Counted from the stretch's first letter, positions 41,404-50,221 are shown. The stretch: 58,171 nucleotides of DNA from Clostridium sp. AF27-2AA (GCF_003478505.1 NZ_QUFI01000004.1:1-58171), one strand, 5' to 3'. Translations and numbers: made by a program. Notes: generated by a model not told the origin, from the letters alone.

Positions 41404-41430
41404 AAAGGAGCTTACAAAAGGCTCCTTTTT
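41404..41430 (+). terminator. Terminator between recN and spoIVB
   Basis: An 8-bp stem AAAGGAGC/GCTCCTTT (41404-41411 and 41421-41428) continues into a T tract. Confidence 0.85.
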
Positions 41431-41492
41431 CGTTACTTAAATTTGCCGCAGGATGCGTCAGGCGGCGTTTTCACGAACAGGAGGAATGCGGG

Positions 41493-42794
41493 ATGAGAAA
41501 AACATGCAGGGCAGGAAAAAGGGCGGGAAAATATTTTTACCGGATCCTTATCTTGGTATTCTGGGCAGGCCTGGTCTTTACGGCGGGTTATGGCTGGTAC
41601 TATGCCGAGCATCAGATTCCGGAACATTTCAGTGTTGCGGAGGGGGAGGAAACCTCCTTCTCCCTGGATCTGCCGCTTTACACGACACTGCTGAGCGAAA
41701 GTGAAGAGGTGATCCTGAAAGGAGATTCCGGCATCCCGCAGGATGAAATCCGAATCCGGCCGGACCAGGAGTTTTCCCTGTATGCCAGAAAGGATGGAAA
41801 CTTCCGGCTGGGTCTGAAGCTTTTCGGGACCATTCCGTTTAAGGAAATCAGTGTGAATGTGGAAGATGCCTGTTACGCGGTTCCCTGCGGAATGCCAGTG
41901 GGAATCTATTTAAAATCCAGGGGCGTCATGGTCATTGGAACCGGCAAAGTCACAGATGAAAACGGAAGTGAGGCAGAGCCGGCTTACGGGATTTTACAGT
42001 CCGGCGATTATATTGAGGCAATCAACGGGGAGCCGCTCTCAGATAAAGAAGCCCTGATCACAAGTTTAAACCGCATGGGGGAGAGCGAGGCGCTTTTGCG
42101 GGTGCGGCGGGGAGGCAGGGAACTGGAACTTTCCGTGGATACGGTGAAAACGGCGGACGGAAGCCGGAAACTTGGTGCCTGGGTGCGTGATGACACCCAG
42201 GGAATCGGTACCATGACCTATTTAAAGCCCGATGGAGGCTTTGGGGCGCTGGGGCACGGCATCAGTGATAGTGATACCGGGCGAGTGGTGGAGATTGAAA
42301 ATGGAGCGTTGTATGAGACTGAGATTCTTGGGATTGAAAAGGGGAGCGCCGGAAATCCGGGCGTGATGGCGGGGGTGATCTATTATGGCCCCGGTTCCAG
42401 ACTGGGCAGTGTGGCACAAAACACGGACTGCGGGATTTTCGGAACGGCAGGGCAGGCATTCTGTGACGCGGTGGGGCAGCAGACCATGGAAGTAGGACAC
42501 CGGCAGGATGTGAAACGGGGGAAAGCCTGGATCCGAAGCTGTGTTTCCGGGGAAGCCTGTGACTATGAAATCGAGATTCAGCGGGTGGATTACAGTCCGG
42601 CAAAGGAAAACAAGAGCCTGGTGTTTCAGGTTACAGATGAGCGGCTTTTGCGGCTCACCGGAGGAATCGTGCAGGGGATGAGCGGCAGTCCCATTCTTCA
42701 GAATGGAAAGCTTGTCGGTGCGGTGACACATGTGTTTGTACAGGATTCAACACGTGGATACGGAATTTTTGTGGAAGATATGCTGAAAAAATAA
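41493..42794 (+). CDS. spoIVB: SpoIVB peptidase
   Basis: A 433-residue protein with an N-terminal membrane helix (YRILILVFWAGLVFTAGYGWYY, about 16-37, abbreviated by its ends), a PDZ domain (about 130-200, with GILQSGDYIEAING) and a S55 serine protease domain (about 220-430) with the nucleophile in GMSGSPI and the His in GALGHGISD. It is secreted from the forespore and cuts SpoIVFA to activate pro-sigma-K processing. It lies directly upstream of spo0A as in most endospore formers. Confidence 0.95.
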   Translation: MRKTCRAGKRAGKYFYRILILVFWAGLVFTAGYGWYYAEHQIPEHFSVAEGEETSFSLDLPLYTTLLSESEEVILKGDSGIPQDEIRIRPDQEFSLYARKDGNFRLGLKLFGTIPFKEISVNVEDACYAVPCGMPVGIYLKSRGVMVIGTGKVTDENGSEAEPAYGILQSGDYIEAINGEPLSDKEALITSLNRMGESEALLRVRRGGRELELSVDTVKTADGSRKLGAWVRDDTQGIGTMTYLKPDGGFGALGHGISDSDTGRVVEIENGALYETEILGIEKGSAGNPGVMAGVIYYGPGSRLGSVAQNTDCGIFGTAGQAFCDAVGQQTMEVGHRQDVKRGKAWIRSCVSGEACDYEIEIQRVDYSPAKENKSLVFQVTDERLLRLTGGIVQGMSGSPILQNGKLVGAVTHVFVQDSTRGYGIFVEDMLKK

Positions 42795-42822
42795 AAATTT
42801 TCGGAAAGGTGTTATATCTGCC

Positions 42823-42990
42823 ATGTTTGATTCGTTATATAAGATGACAGCCGCAGACGGGCAGCAAAAAAACGACATTCCCTGTCAGTTCGGGACAGCA
42901 TATACCATCGGAGCAGACGGTGGCCTGCATGTCGTGTCGAATTGTGCGGGGGTACGTCGAAGGATGCGGGGAAAGCAGGTTGCTGCCTGA
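42823..42990 (+). CDS. Possible 55-residue small protein between spoIVB and spo0A
   Basis: The frame opens with ATG at 42823 about 10 bases after GGAAAGGTG and runs MFDSLYKMTAADGQQK to a TGA at 42990. I recognise no family. It covers the Spo0A-box region of the spo0A promoter, so the open frame may be chance. Amino-acid composition is ordinary, with two Cys residues. No signal peptide or membrane segment is evident. Confidence 0.25.
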   Translation: MFDSLYKMTAADGQQKNDIPCQFGTAYTIGADGGLHVVSNCAGVRRRMRGKQVAA

Positions 42991-43009
42991 CAAAGACGGC
43001 TAGTATAAT
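42935..43009 (+). promoter_or_regulatory. spo0A promoter with Spo0A boxes
   Basis: An exact TGTCGAA (42935-42941) and a one-mismatch CGTCGAA (42955-42961) are spaced 20 bases apart, two helical turns. Downstream are a -35-like TTGCTG (42980-42985), an 18-base spacer and -10 TATAAT (43004-43009). The arrangement suggests autoregulation by phosphorylated Spo0A, as known in Bacillus. Confidence 0.55.
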
Positions 43010-43076
43010 ACGATTTATGTAACACTCCGGCATATTTGCAGGAATGTGACGGATCTGGAAGCAGGAGGAATGGATC

Positions 43077-43889
43077 ATGGCTGAATTAAATATTGCGATT
43101 GCAGAAGATAACCCGCTGATGCTGGAATTACTTGGCAGCATTCTGGAAGAGGAAGATGGATTCCATGTGGTTGGAAAAGCAGACAATGGAGAAGACGCCT
43201 ATCAGATGATCATGGATAAAAAGCCGGATATTGTACTTCTGGATGTGATCATGCCGAAGCTCGATGGCATTACGGTTCTGGAAAAGGTACGCGCGGCGAA
43301 CATCGGCAAAGATATGCCGGCAGTCATTATGGTGACCGCGGCGGGAAATGAAACGGTGGCATCGGCGGCCTTCCGCAATGGTGCCAGTTACTATATCTTA
43401 AAACCATTTGACCGGGAAGTGCTTCTCGACAAGATCCGTCTTGTGGCACAGGAGCGGCTCCGCATGAAAATGCCATCTGTTGTTCGGGAAAAGCCGGCAG
43501 ATACTTACATGAACAAAGGGGATTACATACGTCGGAATCTGGAGGATGATGTGACCCAGCTTCTCCATGAAATCGGGATTCCGGCCCATATCAAGGGATA
43601 CCAGTATCTGCGGGATGCCATCATCATCTCCGTGGAAGAAAAGGAGATGTTGGTTTCTGTGACGAAGGTTCTGTATCCGGCTATTGCGAAGAAGCACGGC
43701 ACTACCGCAAGCCGTGTGGAGCGGGCAATCCGTCATGCCATTGAGGTGGCATGGAGCCGCGGACAGCTTGAGATGATCGATGAGATTTTCGGTTATACGG
43801 TGAACAGCGGAAAAGGAAAACCAACCAACTCTGAATTTATTGCACTGATCACAGATAAGATCCGCCTGGATTATAAACGTGCACTCTGA
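43077..43889 (+). CDS. spo0A: Sporulation master regulator Spo0A
   Basis: A 270-residue response regulator: receiver domain (1-120; E10/D11 acidic pair, phosphoacceptor Asp56 in LLDVIMP, Lys in ILKPF) and the Spo0A effector domain (about 150-270) with recognition helix region [18 protein letters not shown]. Phosphorylated Spo0A binds TGTCGAA boxes and starts sporulation. The start follows AGGAGG. Length and context after spoIVB are standard. In Clostridia it is phosphorylated directly by orphan kinases; none lies here. Confidence 0.97.
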   Translation: MAELNIAIAEDNPLMLELLGSILEEEDGFHVVGKADNGEDAYQMIMDKKPDIVLLDVIMPKLDGITVLEKVRAANIGKDMPAVIMVTAAGNETVASAAFRNGASYYILKPFDREVLLDKIRLVAQERLRMKMPSVVREKPADTYMNKGDYIRRNLEDDVTQLLHEIGIPAHIKGYQYLRDAIIISVEEKEMLVSVTKVLYPAIAKKHGTTASRVERAIRHAIEVAWSRGQLEMIDEIFGYTVNSGKGKPTNSEFIALITDKIRLDYKRAL

Positions 43890-44017
43890 TATTACGGATG
43901 GTCTGCTTCAAAATCAAAGTTTCATAAAGATTTTACTTCCTAAAACGGTATAAATCATGTATACTGATAAGTAAGACAGTCAGCTAGGGGGCAGACTGGT
44001 GCAGAGGAGGGGTTCGT

Positions 44018-45463
44018 ATGAAGAACATATTATTTGTCGCATCAGAAGCAGTTCCATTTATCAAGACAGGAGGGCTTGCTGATGTGGTTGGTTCTTTGCC
44101 AAAGTGCTTTGACAAGGAGTATTTTGACGTTAGGGTCATGATACCGAAATATCTGTGCATTCCGGAAAAATGGCGCAATGAGATGACTTATATCGATCAT
44201 TTCTATATGGATTATCTGGGACAGAGCCGTTATGTCGGAATCATGCAATACATCTACGATGGGATCACGTTTTACTTTATTGATAATGAATCCTATTTCG
44301 GTGGCCCGAAGCCGTACGGTGACTGGCTGTATGACCTGGAGAAGTTTTCCTTCTTCTGTAACGCGGCATTGTCCGCGCTTCCGGTCATTGGCTTCAAGCC
44401 GAATGTGGTGCACTGCCATGACTGGCAGACCGGCCTGATACCGGTATACTTAAAAGACCGCTTCCGCGGCGGGGAGTTCTTCACGAACATGAAGTCTGTT
44501 ATGACCATCCATAACTTAAAGTTCCAGGGTGTCTGGGATGTGAAGACAATCCAGCGTTTTTCCATGCTTCCGGATTATTACTTCACGCCGGATAAACTGG
44601 AGGCCTACAAGGATGGCAATATGTTAAAAGGCGGTATTGTCTTTGCGGATGCCATCACCACGGTGAGCCAGACTTACGCAGAGGAGATTAAGATGCCGTT
44701 CTACGGCGAAGGCCTTGACGGCCTGATGCGTGCCCGTTCCGGAGACCTGCGCGGTATTGTGAATGGCATTGATTATGACGAGTTCAATCCGGAAACCGAC
44801 AAGCTCATTGCGCAGCCGTACAACGCAAAGAATTTCCGCAAGGAAAAAGGCAAGAATAAGAAGCAGCTTCAGGCACAGCTTGGCCTTCCGGTCGATGAAA
44901 AGAAATTTATGGTGGGCATTGTTTCCCGCCTGACGGATCAGAAGGGACTGGATCTGGTACAGTGTGTCATGGACGAGCTCTGCAGTGATGACATGCAGTT
45001 TGTGGTTCTGGGAACCGGGGACGAAAAATACGAGAATATGTTCCGTCACTATGACTGGAAGTATCATGACCGGGTGTCCGCTCAGATCTATTATTCCAAC
45101 GATATGTCCCACAAAATCTATGCAGGCTGTGACGCGCTTCTGATGCCGTCCCTTTTTGAACCATGCGGTTTAAGCCAGCTGATGGCACTGCGTTACGGCA
45201 CGGTGCCGATTGTGCGTGAGACCGGCGGATTAAAGGATACGGTAGAGCCTTACAATGAGTACGAAAGCCGCGGAACTGGTTTCTCCTTCTCAAACTACAA
45301 CGCTCATGAGATGTTAGATACCGTCCGTTACGCAAAGTATATTTACTATGACAAAAAGCGTGAATGGAACAAAATCATCGACCGGGCTATGGCAGCAGAT
45401 TTCTCCTGGCAGCAGTCTGCCGGCAAATACCAGGAACTCTACGACTGGCTGATCGGTTATTGA
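44018..45463 (+). CDS. glgA: Glycogen synthase (ADP-glucose)
   Basis: A GT5 glycosyltransferase of 481 residues with the ADP-glucose-binding KTGGLADVVGSLP motif (16-28), HCHDWQTGLIPVYL, GIVSRLTDQKG and the C-terminal EPCGLSQLMALRYGT motif with the catalytic Glu. It extends alpha-1,4-glucan from ADP-glucose. No other glg gene is adjacent; it stands alone after spo0A, with its own leader region (43890-44017) containing a TATACT -10-like element near 43960. Confidence 0.94.
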   Translation: MKNILFVASEAVPFIKTGGLADVVGSLPKCFDKEYFDVRVMIPKYLCIPEKWRNEMTYIDHFYMDYLGQSRYVGIMQYIYDGITFYFIDNESYFGGPKPYGDWLYDLEKFSFFCNAALSALPVIGFKPNVVHCHDWQTGLIPVYLKDRFRGGEFFTNMKSVMTIHNLKFQGVWDVKTIQRFSMLPDYYFTPDKLEAYKDGNMLKGGIVFADAITTVSQTYAEEIKMPFYGEGLDGLMRARSGDLRGIVNGIDYDEFNPETDKLIAQPYNAKNFRKEKGKNKKQLQAQLGLPVDEKKFMVGIVSRLTDQKGLDLVQCVMDELCSDDMQFVVLGTGDEKYENMFRHYDWKYHDRVSAQIYYSNDMSHKIYAGCDALLMPSLFEPCGLSQLMALRYGTVPIVRETGGLKDTVEPYNEYESRGTGFSFSNYNAHEMLDTVRYAKYIYYDKKREWNKIIDRAMAADFSWQQSAGKYQELYDWLIGY

Positions 45464-45470
45464 TGTCTGG

Positions 45471-45500
45471 TGCTGTTTGCGCAACGCGTGAGCAGTAGCA
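45471..45500 (+). repeat. 30-base dispersed hairpin repeat, copy 2
   Basis: Matches 1008-1037 at 28 of 30 bases; the two differences are A-to-G changes, one of which keeps the stem by a G-U pair. It lies in the short gap between glgA and the DUF212 gene. Confidence 0.6.
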
Positions 45501-45536
45501 AATGAAGTTACAGTTCACGGAAAGCAGGATTACAAC

Positions 45537-45998
45537 ATGGGATTTTGGGATAAACTTCTGAGCAATGAGGTACTCATCAGCGCAATTGTGGGATGGACCG
45601 TTGCCCAGATTTTAAAGACACTGATTGATTTTGGACTGAATAAAAGCTTTACCCCGGAACGGCTTGTGGGCTCCGGCGGCATGCCAAGCTCCCACTCCGC
45701 AACGGTCTGTGGGCTGACTACCGCTTCCGCACTGTGCTACGGGGTGGAGTCGTTCCAGTTTGCCATCAGCTTTGTACTGGCTGCGGTGGTTATGTATGAT
45801 GCCATCGGTGTCCGTCAGGAGACCGGAAAACAGGCAAAACTTCTAAACCTCATCATGGAGCAGGACTGGTTCAATTTAAACAATCAGGAGATTCAGAAAC
45901 GGTTAAAGGAGTTTGTGGGTCATACACCGCTTCAGGTAGCCGCGGGCGCTGCGCTGGGCATCATTCTGGCATTTGTGGTGCACCAGAGTTATTTATAA
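45537..45998 (+). CDS. DUF212 membrane protein (YuiD-like, PAP2-related)
   Basis: A 153-residue protein with about three membrane helices. The segment GGMPSSHSATVCGLTTA near residues 44-60 is the signature shared with acid phosphatase/vanadium haloperoxidase-related DUF212 proteins, and DAIGVRQETGKQA is the second conserved block. Enzymatic activity has not been established for the family. It follows glgA by about 73 bases including the repeat copy. Confidence 0.85.
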   Translation: MGFWDKLLSNEVLISAIVGWTVAQILKTLIDFGLNKSFTPERLVGSGGMPSSHSATVCGLTTASALCYGVESFQFAISFVLAAVVMYDAIGVRQETGKQAKLLNLIMEQDWFNLNNQEIQKRLKEFVGHTPLQVAAGAALGIILAFVVHQSYL

Positions 45999-46015
45999 GC
46001 TTCGCTAAAAACAAG

Positions 46016-46044
46016 TTGACAGAAAAAAACGGATATGCTATTAT
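46016..46044 (+). promoter_or_regulatory. Strong promoter of rpsO
   Basis: -35 TTGACA (46016-46021), 17-base spacer, -10 TATTAT (46039-46044), the closest match to the sigma-A consensus in the window. Confidence 0.8.
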
Positions 46045-46063
46045 ATTCTGGTATGAGTTAACG

Positions 46064-46110
46064 CCGGGACCCAGTCTTTTGGATACTCCAACCACAGACC
46101 TGGTTTACGG
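46064..46110 (+). ncRNA. Structured rpsO leader, probable S15 autoregulatory element
   Basis: A tiered stem-loop can be drawn by hand: CCG/CGG (46064-46066 and 46108-46110), ACC/GGT, GTCT/AGAC and an apical TTGGA/TCCAA hairpin with a TAC loop. It ends about 30 bases before the rpsO start. S15 represses its own translation by binding its leader in several bacteria, so this is the likely S15 site. Confidence 0.55.
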
Positions 46111-46141
46111 TGAGTAGAATATTTTTAAGGAGGAAATCAAC

Positions 46142-46408
46142 ATGATTTCAAAGGAAAAGAAAGCAGCAATCATCGCTGAGTACGGCAGAAAAGCAGGAGA
46201 TACCGGTTCACCGGAGGTTCAGATCGCAATCCTGACCGCAAGAATTGCAGAGCTGACTGAGCATTTAAAGAGCAATCAGAAGGATCATCATTCCAGACGT
46301 GGTCTGTTAAAGATGGTAGGTCAGAGACGTGGTCTTCTTGACTACTTAAAGAAAACCGACCTGGAAGGCTATCGTGCTCTGATTGAAAAGTTAGGCATCA
46401 GAAAGTAA
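46142..46408 (+). CDS. rpsO: 30S ribosomal protein S15
   Basis: An 88-residue protein with the S15 signature [23 protein letters not shown] and [21 protein letters not shown]. It binds 16S rRNA helices 20-22 early in 30S assembly. The start follows TTAAGGAGG. Strong promoter, structured leader and terminator make it a monocistronic unit ahead of pnp, the conserved order in most bacteria. Confidence 0.97.
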   Translation: MISKEKKAAIIAEYGRKAGDTGSPEVQIAILTARIAELTEHLKSNQKDHHSRRGLLKMVGQRRGLLDYLKKTDLEGYRALIEKLGIRK

Positions 46409-46419
46409 TTAGGACGTTA

Positions 46420-46453
46420 GGGTGGAGAGGTCATCTCCACCCTTTTGTTTTTT
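46420..46453 (+). terminator. Terminator after rpsO
   Basis: A 9-bp stem GGGTGGAGA/TCTCCACCC (46420-46428 and 46434-46442) with a 5-base loop and a TTTTGTTTTTT run. Confidence 0.93.
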
Positions 46454-46473
46454 CCGTTTTATGATATTTTCTG

Positions 46474-46543
46474 GAAGGCATATCCCGAAGCCGCTGCTGT
46501 GTATACAAGCCTTTGTGTACAGAGCAGTAGTTTCGGAGCCTTC
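46474..46543 (+). ncRNA. Long stem-loop in the pnp leader
   Basis: Nested complementary arms GAAGGC/GCCTTC (46474-46479 and 46538-46543), CCGAA/TTCGG (46485-46489 and 46532-46536), GCTGCT with AGCAGT (near 46493 and 46523) and a TGTATACA/TGTGTACA tip form one long irregular hairpin. In enterobacteria PNPase controls its own mRNA through a leader stem; this may be an analogous structure. Confidence 0.5.
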
Positions 46544-46589
46544 TGTGAATATATAGAATTTAAAATAGAAAGAGAAAAGGAGACAACCC

Positions 46590-48698
46590 ATGTACAAAAG
46601 TTTTAGTATGGAACTTGCCGGAAGAACTCTGACTGTTGATGTGAACAGAGTTGCAAAGCAGGCAAACGGCGCAGCATTCATGCACTATGGTGACACCACC
46701 GTATTATCTACCGCTACCGCATCTGACAAACCGAGAGACGGTATCGATTTCTTCCCGTTAAGCGTGGAATATGAAGAAAAATTATACTCTGTAGGAAAAA
46801 TCCCGGGAGGCTTCAATAAGAGAGAGGGCAAGGCATCTGAGAACGCAATCCTGACTTCCCGTGTCATCGACCGTCCGATGCGTCCGCTGTTCCCGAAGGA
46901 TTACCGCAACGATGTAACCTTAAACAACATGGTTATGAGCGTAGACCCGGAGTGCCGTCCGGAATTAGTGGCTATGCTGGGTGCTGCTATCGCAACCTGC
47001 ATTTCCGATATCCCGTTTGACGGTCCGTGTGCCATGACCCAGATTGGCATGATCGACGGTGAGTTCATTATCAACCCGTCCCAGGCCCAGTGGAAGCAGG
47101 GTGACTTAAACTTAACTGTAGCATCTACCCGTGAGAAAGTGATCATGATCGAGGCCGGAGCAAATGAGATTCCGGAGGCAAAGATGATCGAGGCAATCTA
47201 CAAGGCTCACGAAGTGAACCAGGAGATCATCAAATTCATCGATACCATCGTGGCAGAGTGCGGTAAGGCAAAACACAGCTACGAGAGCTGCGCAATTCCG
47301 GAAGAGCTGTTTGCAGCTATCAGGGAGATTGTAACTCCGGAGCAGATGGAAGAGGCAGTTTTCACCGATGACAAGCAGACCCGTGAGGAGAACATCCGTC
47401 AGATCACTGAGAAGCTGGAAGAGGCTTTTGCAGACAATGAGGAGTGGCTGGCTGTCCTTGGCGAGGCTGTTTACCAGTATCAGAAGAAGACTGTTCGCAA
47501 GATGATCTTAAAAGATCACAAGAGACCGGATGGCCGTGAGATCACCCAGATCCGTCCGCTGGCAGCAGAGGTTGATCTGATTCCGCGTGTACATGGCTCC
47601 GCTATGTTTACCCGTGGACAGACCCAGATCTGCAACGTCTGCACCCTGGCTCCGCTGTCTGAGCAGCAGAAGTTAGATGGCCTGGATGAGAACGAAGTAT
47701 CCAAGCGCTATATGCATCACTATAACTTCCCGTCCTACTCTGTAGGTGAGACCAAACCGTCCAGAGGACCGGGACGCCGTGAGATTGGTCATGGCGCACT
47801 GGCTGAGCGTGCCCTGATTCCGGTACTGCCGTCTGAGGAAGAGTTCCCGTACGCAATCCGTACCGTATCCGAGACCTTTGAGTCCAACGGTTCTACCTCC
47901 ATGGCATCCACCTGTGCATCCTGCATGTCCTTAATGGCAGCAGGCGTACCGATCAAGAAGATGGTTGCAGGTATTTCCTGTGGTCTGGTTACCGGCGATT
48001 CTGACGATGATTTCGTTCTGTTAACTGATATCCAGGGCCTCGAGGACTTCTTTGGCGATATGGATTTTAAGGTAACCGGCACCACCGATGGCATCACCGC
48101 TATCCAGATGGATATCAAGATCCATGGCCTGACCAGACCGATTGTAGAGGGTGCTATCGCAAGATGCCGTGAGGCAAGACTCTTCATCATGGATACCTGC
48201 ATGAAGCCGGCTATCTCTGAGCCGAGAAAAGAGGTTGGCAAGTATGCTCCGAAGATTGACCAGATCAGCATCGACCCGCAGAAGATCGGTGATGTGGTTG
48301 GAAAGCAGGGCTGCGTGATCAACAAGATCATTGAGGAGACCGGCGTGAAGATCGACATTTCCGAGGAGGGCAACGTAGCAATCTGCGGTACCGACAAAGA
48401 GATGATTGAGAAAGCAAAGAGCATCATCAAAAATATCGTGACGGATATTGAACCGGGACAGATTATTACCGGTAAGGTTGTCCGCATCATGCCGTTCGGC
48501 GCGTTCGTAGAGCTGAAGCCGAAGAAGGATGGTATGATCCACATTTCCAGACTCTCTGACAAGCGCGTAGAGAAGGTGGAAGACGTTGTCAATATCGGTG
48601 ATATAGTAACCGTGAAGGTTCTTGACGTAGATAAGATGGGCAAGATCAGCCTCAGCATGAAGCCGGGCGACCTTGCAAAGAAGGAAAGTGAAAACTAA
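46590..48698 (+). CDS. pnp: Polynucleotide phosphorylase
   Basis: A 702-residue 3'-to-5' exoribonuclease with two RNase PH domains (about 1-225 and 310-540, including the segment KRPDGREITQIRPL), a linker helical domain, a KH domain (about 555-615: IGDVVGKQGCVINKIIEETG) and an S1 domain (about 620-695: GKVVRIMPFGAFVELKPKKDG). It degrades mRNA and can add tails. The start follows AAAAGGAG. The M14 gene begins 3 bases after its stop. Confidence 0.97.
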   Translation: MYKSFSMELAGRTLTVDVNRVAKQANGAAFMHYGDTTVLSTATASDKPRDGIDFFPLSVEYEEKLYSVGKIPGGFNKREGKASENAILTSRVIDRPMRPLFPKDYRNDVTLNNMVMSVDPECRPELVAMLGAAIATCISDIPFDGPCAMTQIGMIDGEFIINPSQAQWKQGDLNLTVASTREKVIMIEAGANEIPEAKMIEAIYKAHEVNQEIIKFIDTIVAECGKAKHSYESCAIPEELFAAIREIVTPEQMEEAVFTDDKQTREENIRQITEKLEEAFADNEEWLAVLGEAVYQYQKKTVRKMILKDHKRPDGREITQIRPLAAEVDLIPRVHGSAMFTRGQTQICNVCTLAPLSEQQKLDGLDENEVSKRYMHHYNFPSYSVGETKPSRGPGRREIGHGALAERALIPVLPSEEEFPYAIRTVSETFESNGSTSMASTCASCMSLMAAGVPIKKMVAGISCGLVTGDSDDDFVLLTDIQGLEDFFGDMDFKVTGTTDGITAIQMDIKIHGLTRPIVEGAIARCREARLFIMDTCMKPAISEPRKEVGKYAPKIDQISIDPQKIGDVVGKQGCVINKIIEETGVKIDISEEGNVAICGTDKEMIEKAKSIIKNIVTDIEPGQIITGKVVRIMPFGAFVELKPKKDGMIHISRLSDKRVEKVEDVVNIGDIVTVKVLDVDKMGKISLSMKPGDLAKKESEN

Positions 48699-48701
48699 TT
48701 T

Positions 48702-50162
48702 ATGAACTGTAAAAGATATTTTACAGGTGCTCTGGCTGCCTTTATGGTGGCCAGTAGTGCTTTTATGGCTTACGCGGACGGACCGGTGACAAAAGGAACC
48801 GATCCGGCAGGACTTACATCAGCACCCGGTGAAACTATCGGGGCAGGAAATGAAACAGCAGGCGAAGCAGCAGAAACTGTCGCAGCGGCACCTGCAGCAG
48901 AAGCACAAAGCAGCAATACAACCGTCACAGCCGGAGAAACTACGGCATCTGACAACAGTGCGGCAGGAAGCGGTACGGTTACGGCGGGAAGCAGTACAGT
49001 CGTAGCAGGAAGCAGCACGGTCACTGTTGGCGGCGCATTATCATCTGGAAGTACGGTAACAGCGGGCGGCCAGGCTGGACCGGTAGCAGGAGGAAGTTCC
49101 GGCATCATCACGGCAGGAAGCGGTAAGGCAGCAGGTGCATCGTCAGGTCCGGCGGGGGTGGTAGTTCCGTCGGTGATCGGAGCCGGTGATCTCTCATTTG
49201 CCGGCCAGCTGACAGACTCCATCGTCAAGGTAGTTGAAAAATACAGCTATGATCAGATGAGCCGTGATATCAGCAGTCTGAAATCCCGTTATGGCAGCCA
49301 TATGCAGGTGAACACCATAGGGACCAGCCTGGACGGACGCAGTCTTTACGAGATCATCATCGGAAACCCGAACGCGTCAAAACACATCCTGATCCATGCG
49401 GGCATTCACGCGCGGGAATACATAACGCCGCTTCTGGTCATGAAGCAGGCAGAGCATCTGCTGGCTTTTTATGACAGCGGAAGCTATCAGGGACGAAAGC
49501 TTTCGGATATCCTTGCGGGAGTGGCTATTCATATTGTGCCGATGGTCAATCCGGATGGGGTTACCATCAGCCAGTTTGGTGTGTCTGCCCTTCGTTCCGC
49601 TGATCTGCGCCAGATTGTCAGCCAGTGTTACGCGCAGGACCAGGCAGACGGACGTACTACCCAGAGCTTTGAGCGCTACCAGGCTTTGTGGAAGGCCAAT
49701 GGACGCGGTGTGGACCTAAACCAGAACTTCCCGGCTCTGTGGGACTCCATTACCACCGGACCTTCCCATGCTTCCTATGCAAATTACAAGGGAACCAGCG
49801 CACTTTCTGAGCCGGAGAGCAAGGCCCTTGCTAATCTGGCTAATTCCACAAACTGGACGATGACCATCAGCTATCACAGCATGGGCAATCTGGTGTACTG
49901 GGATTTTGCCGGAAATAAGGTTGCGGAACAGTCCAAAGAGCTTGCTGAGCTGGTAACCGGCATTTCCGGATACCGTACCAACAGAAGCAGCGGCAAGGGA
50001 GGGTTCAAAGATTATGTCCAGATCAAGGACAGCCCGATCCCGAGCCTGACCATTGAGGTGGGAAGTGTGGCCTGCCCGATGCCGGCAAGTGAATTCGGCA
50101 ATGTCTGGAACAGCAACCAGTCGATTCTGGCAGCACTTGCGGCCTACGCAGCAGATCATTAA
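48702..50162 (+). CDS. Secreted M14-family zinc carboxypeptidase
   Basis: Signal peptide (about 1-25, ending AFMAYA), a Gly/Ser/Thr/Ala-rich linker of about 140 residues with repeated TAGS/VAGSST-type units (about 26-165), and a M14 peptidase domain (about 180-486). Zinc ligands and catalytic features are GIHARE (His and Glu of the HxxE motif), the substrate motif GRGVDLNQNFP, SYHSMG with the third ligand His, and the catalytic Glu in TIEVGS. M14 enzymes of this kind trim D-amino acids or peptides from wall material. The ribosome binding site is weak (AAGGAAAG), and it likely depends on pnp transcription. Confidence 0.87.
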   Translation: MNCKRYFTGALAAFMVASSAFMAYADGPVTKGTDPAGLTSAPGETIGAGNETAGEAAETVAAAPAAEAQSSNTTVTAGETTASDNSAAGSGTVTAGSSTVVAGSSTVTVGGALSSGSTVTAGGQAGPVAGGSSGIITAGSGKAAGASSGPAGVVVPSVIGAGDLSFAGQLTDSIVKVVEKYSYDQMSRDISSLKSRYGSHMQVNTIGTSLDGRSLYEIIIGNPNASKHILIHAGIHAREYITPLLVMKQAEHLLAFYDSGSYQGRKLSDILAGVAIHIVPMVNPDGVTISQFGVSALRSADLRQIVSQCYAQDQADGRTTQSFERYQALWKANGRGVDLNQNFPALWDSITTGPSHASYANYKGTSALSEPESKALANLANSTNWTMTISYHSMGNLVYWDFAGNKVAEQSKELAELVTGISGYRTNRSSGKGGFKDYVQIKDSPIPSLTIEVGSVACPMPASEFGNVWNSNQSILAALAAYAADH

Positions 50163-50187
50163 CAGAAATTGAACAAAATTCGTTGAG

Positions 50188-50221
50188 AATGCCCGTCACG
50201 GTACTTGTGACGGGCATTTTT
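50188..50221 (+). terminator. Terminator after the M14 peptidase gene
   Basis: A perfect 12-bp stem AATGCCCGTCAC/GTGACGGGCATT (50188-50199 and 50207-50218) with a 7-base loop and following T residues. Confidence 0.93.
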
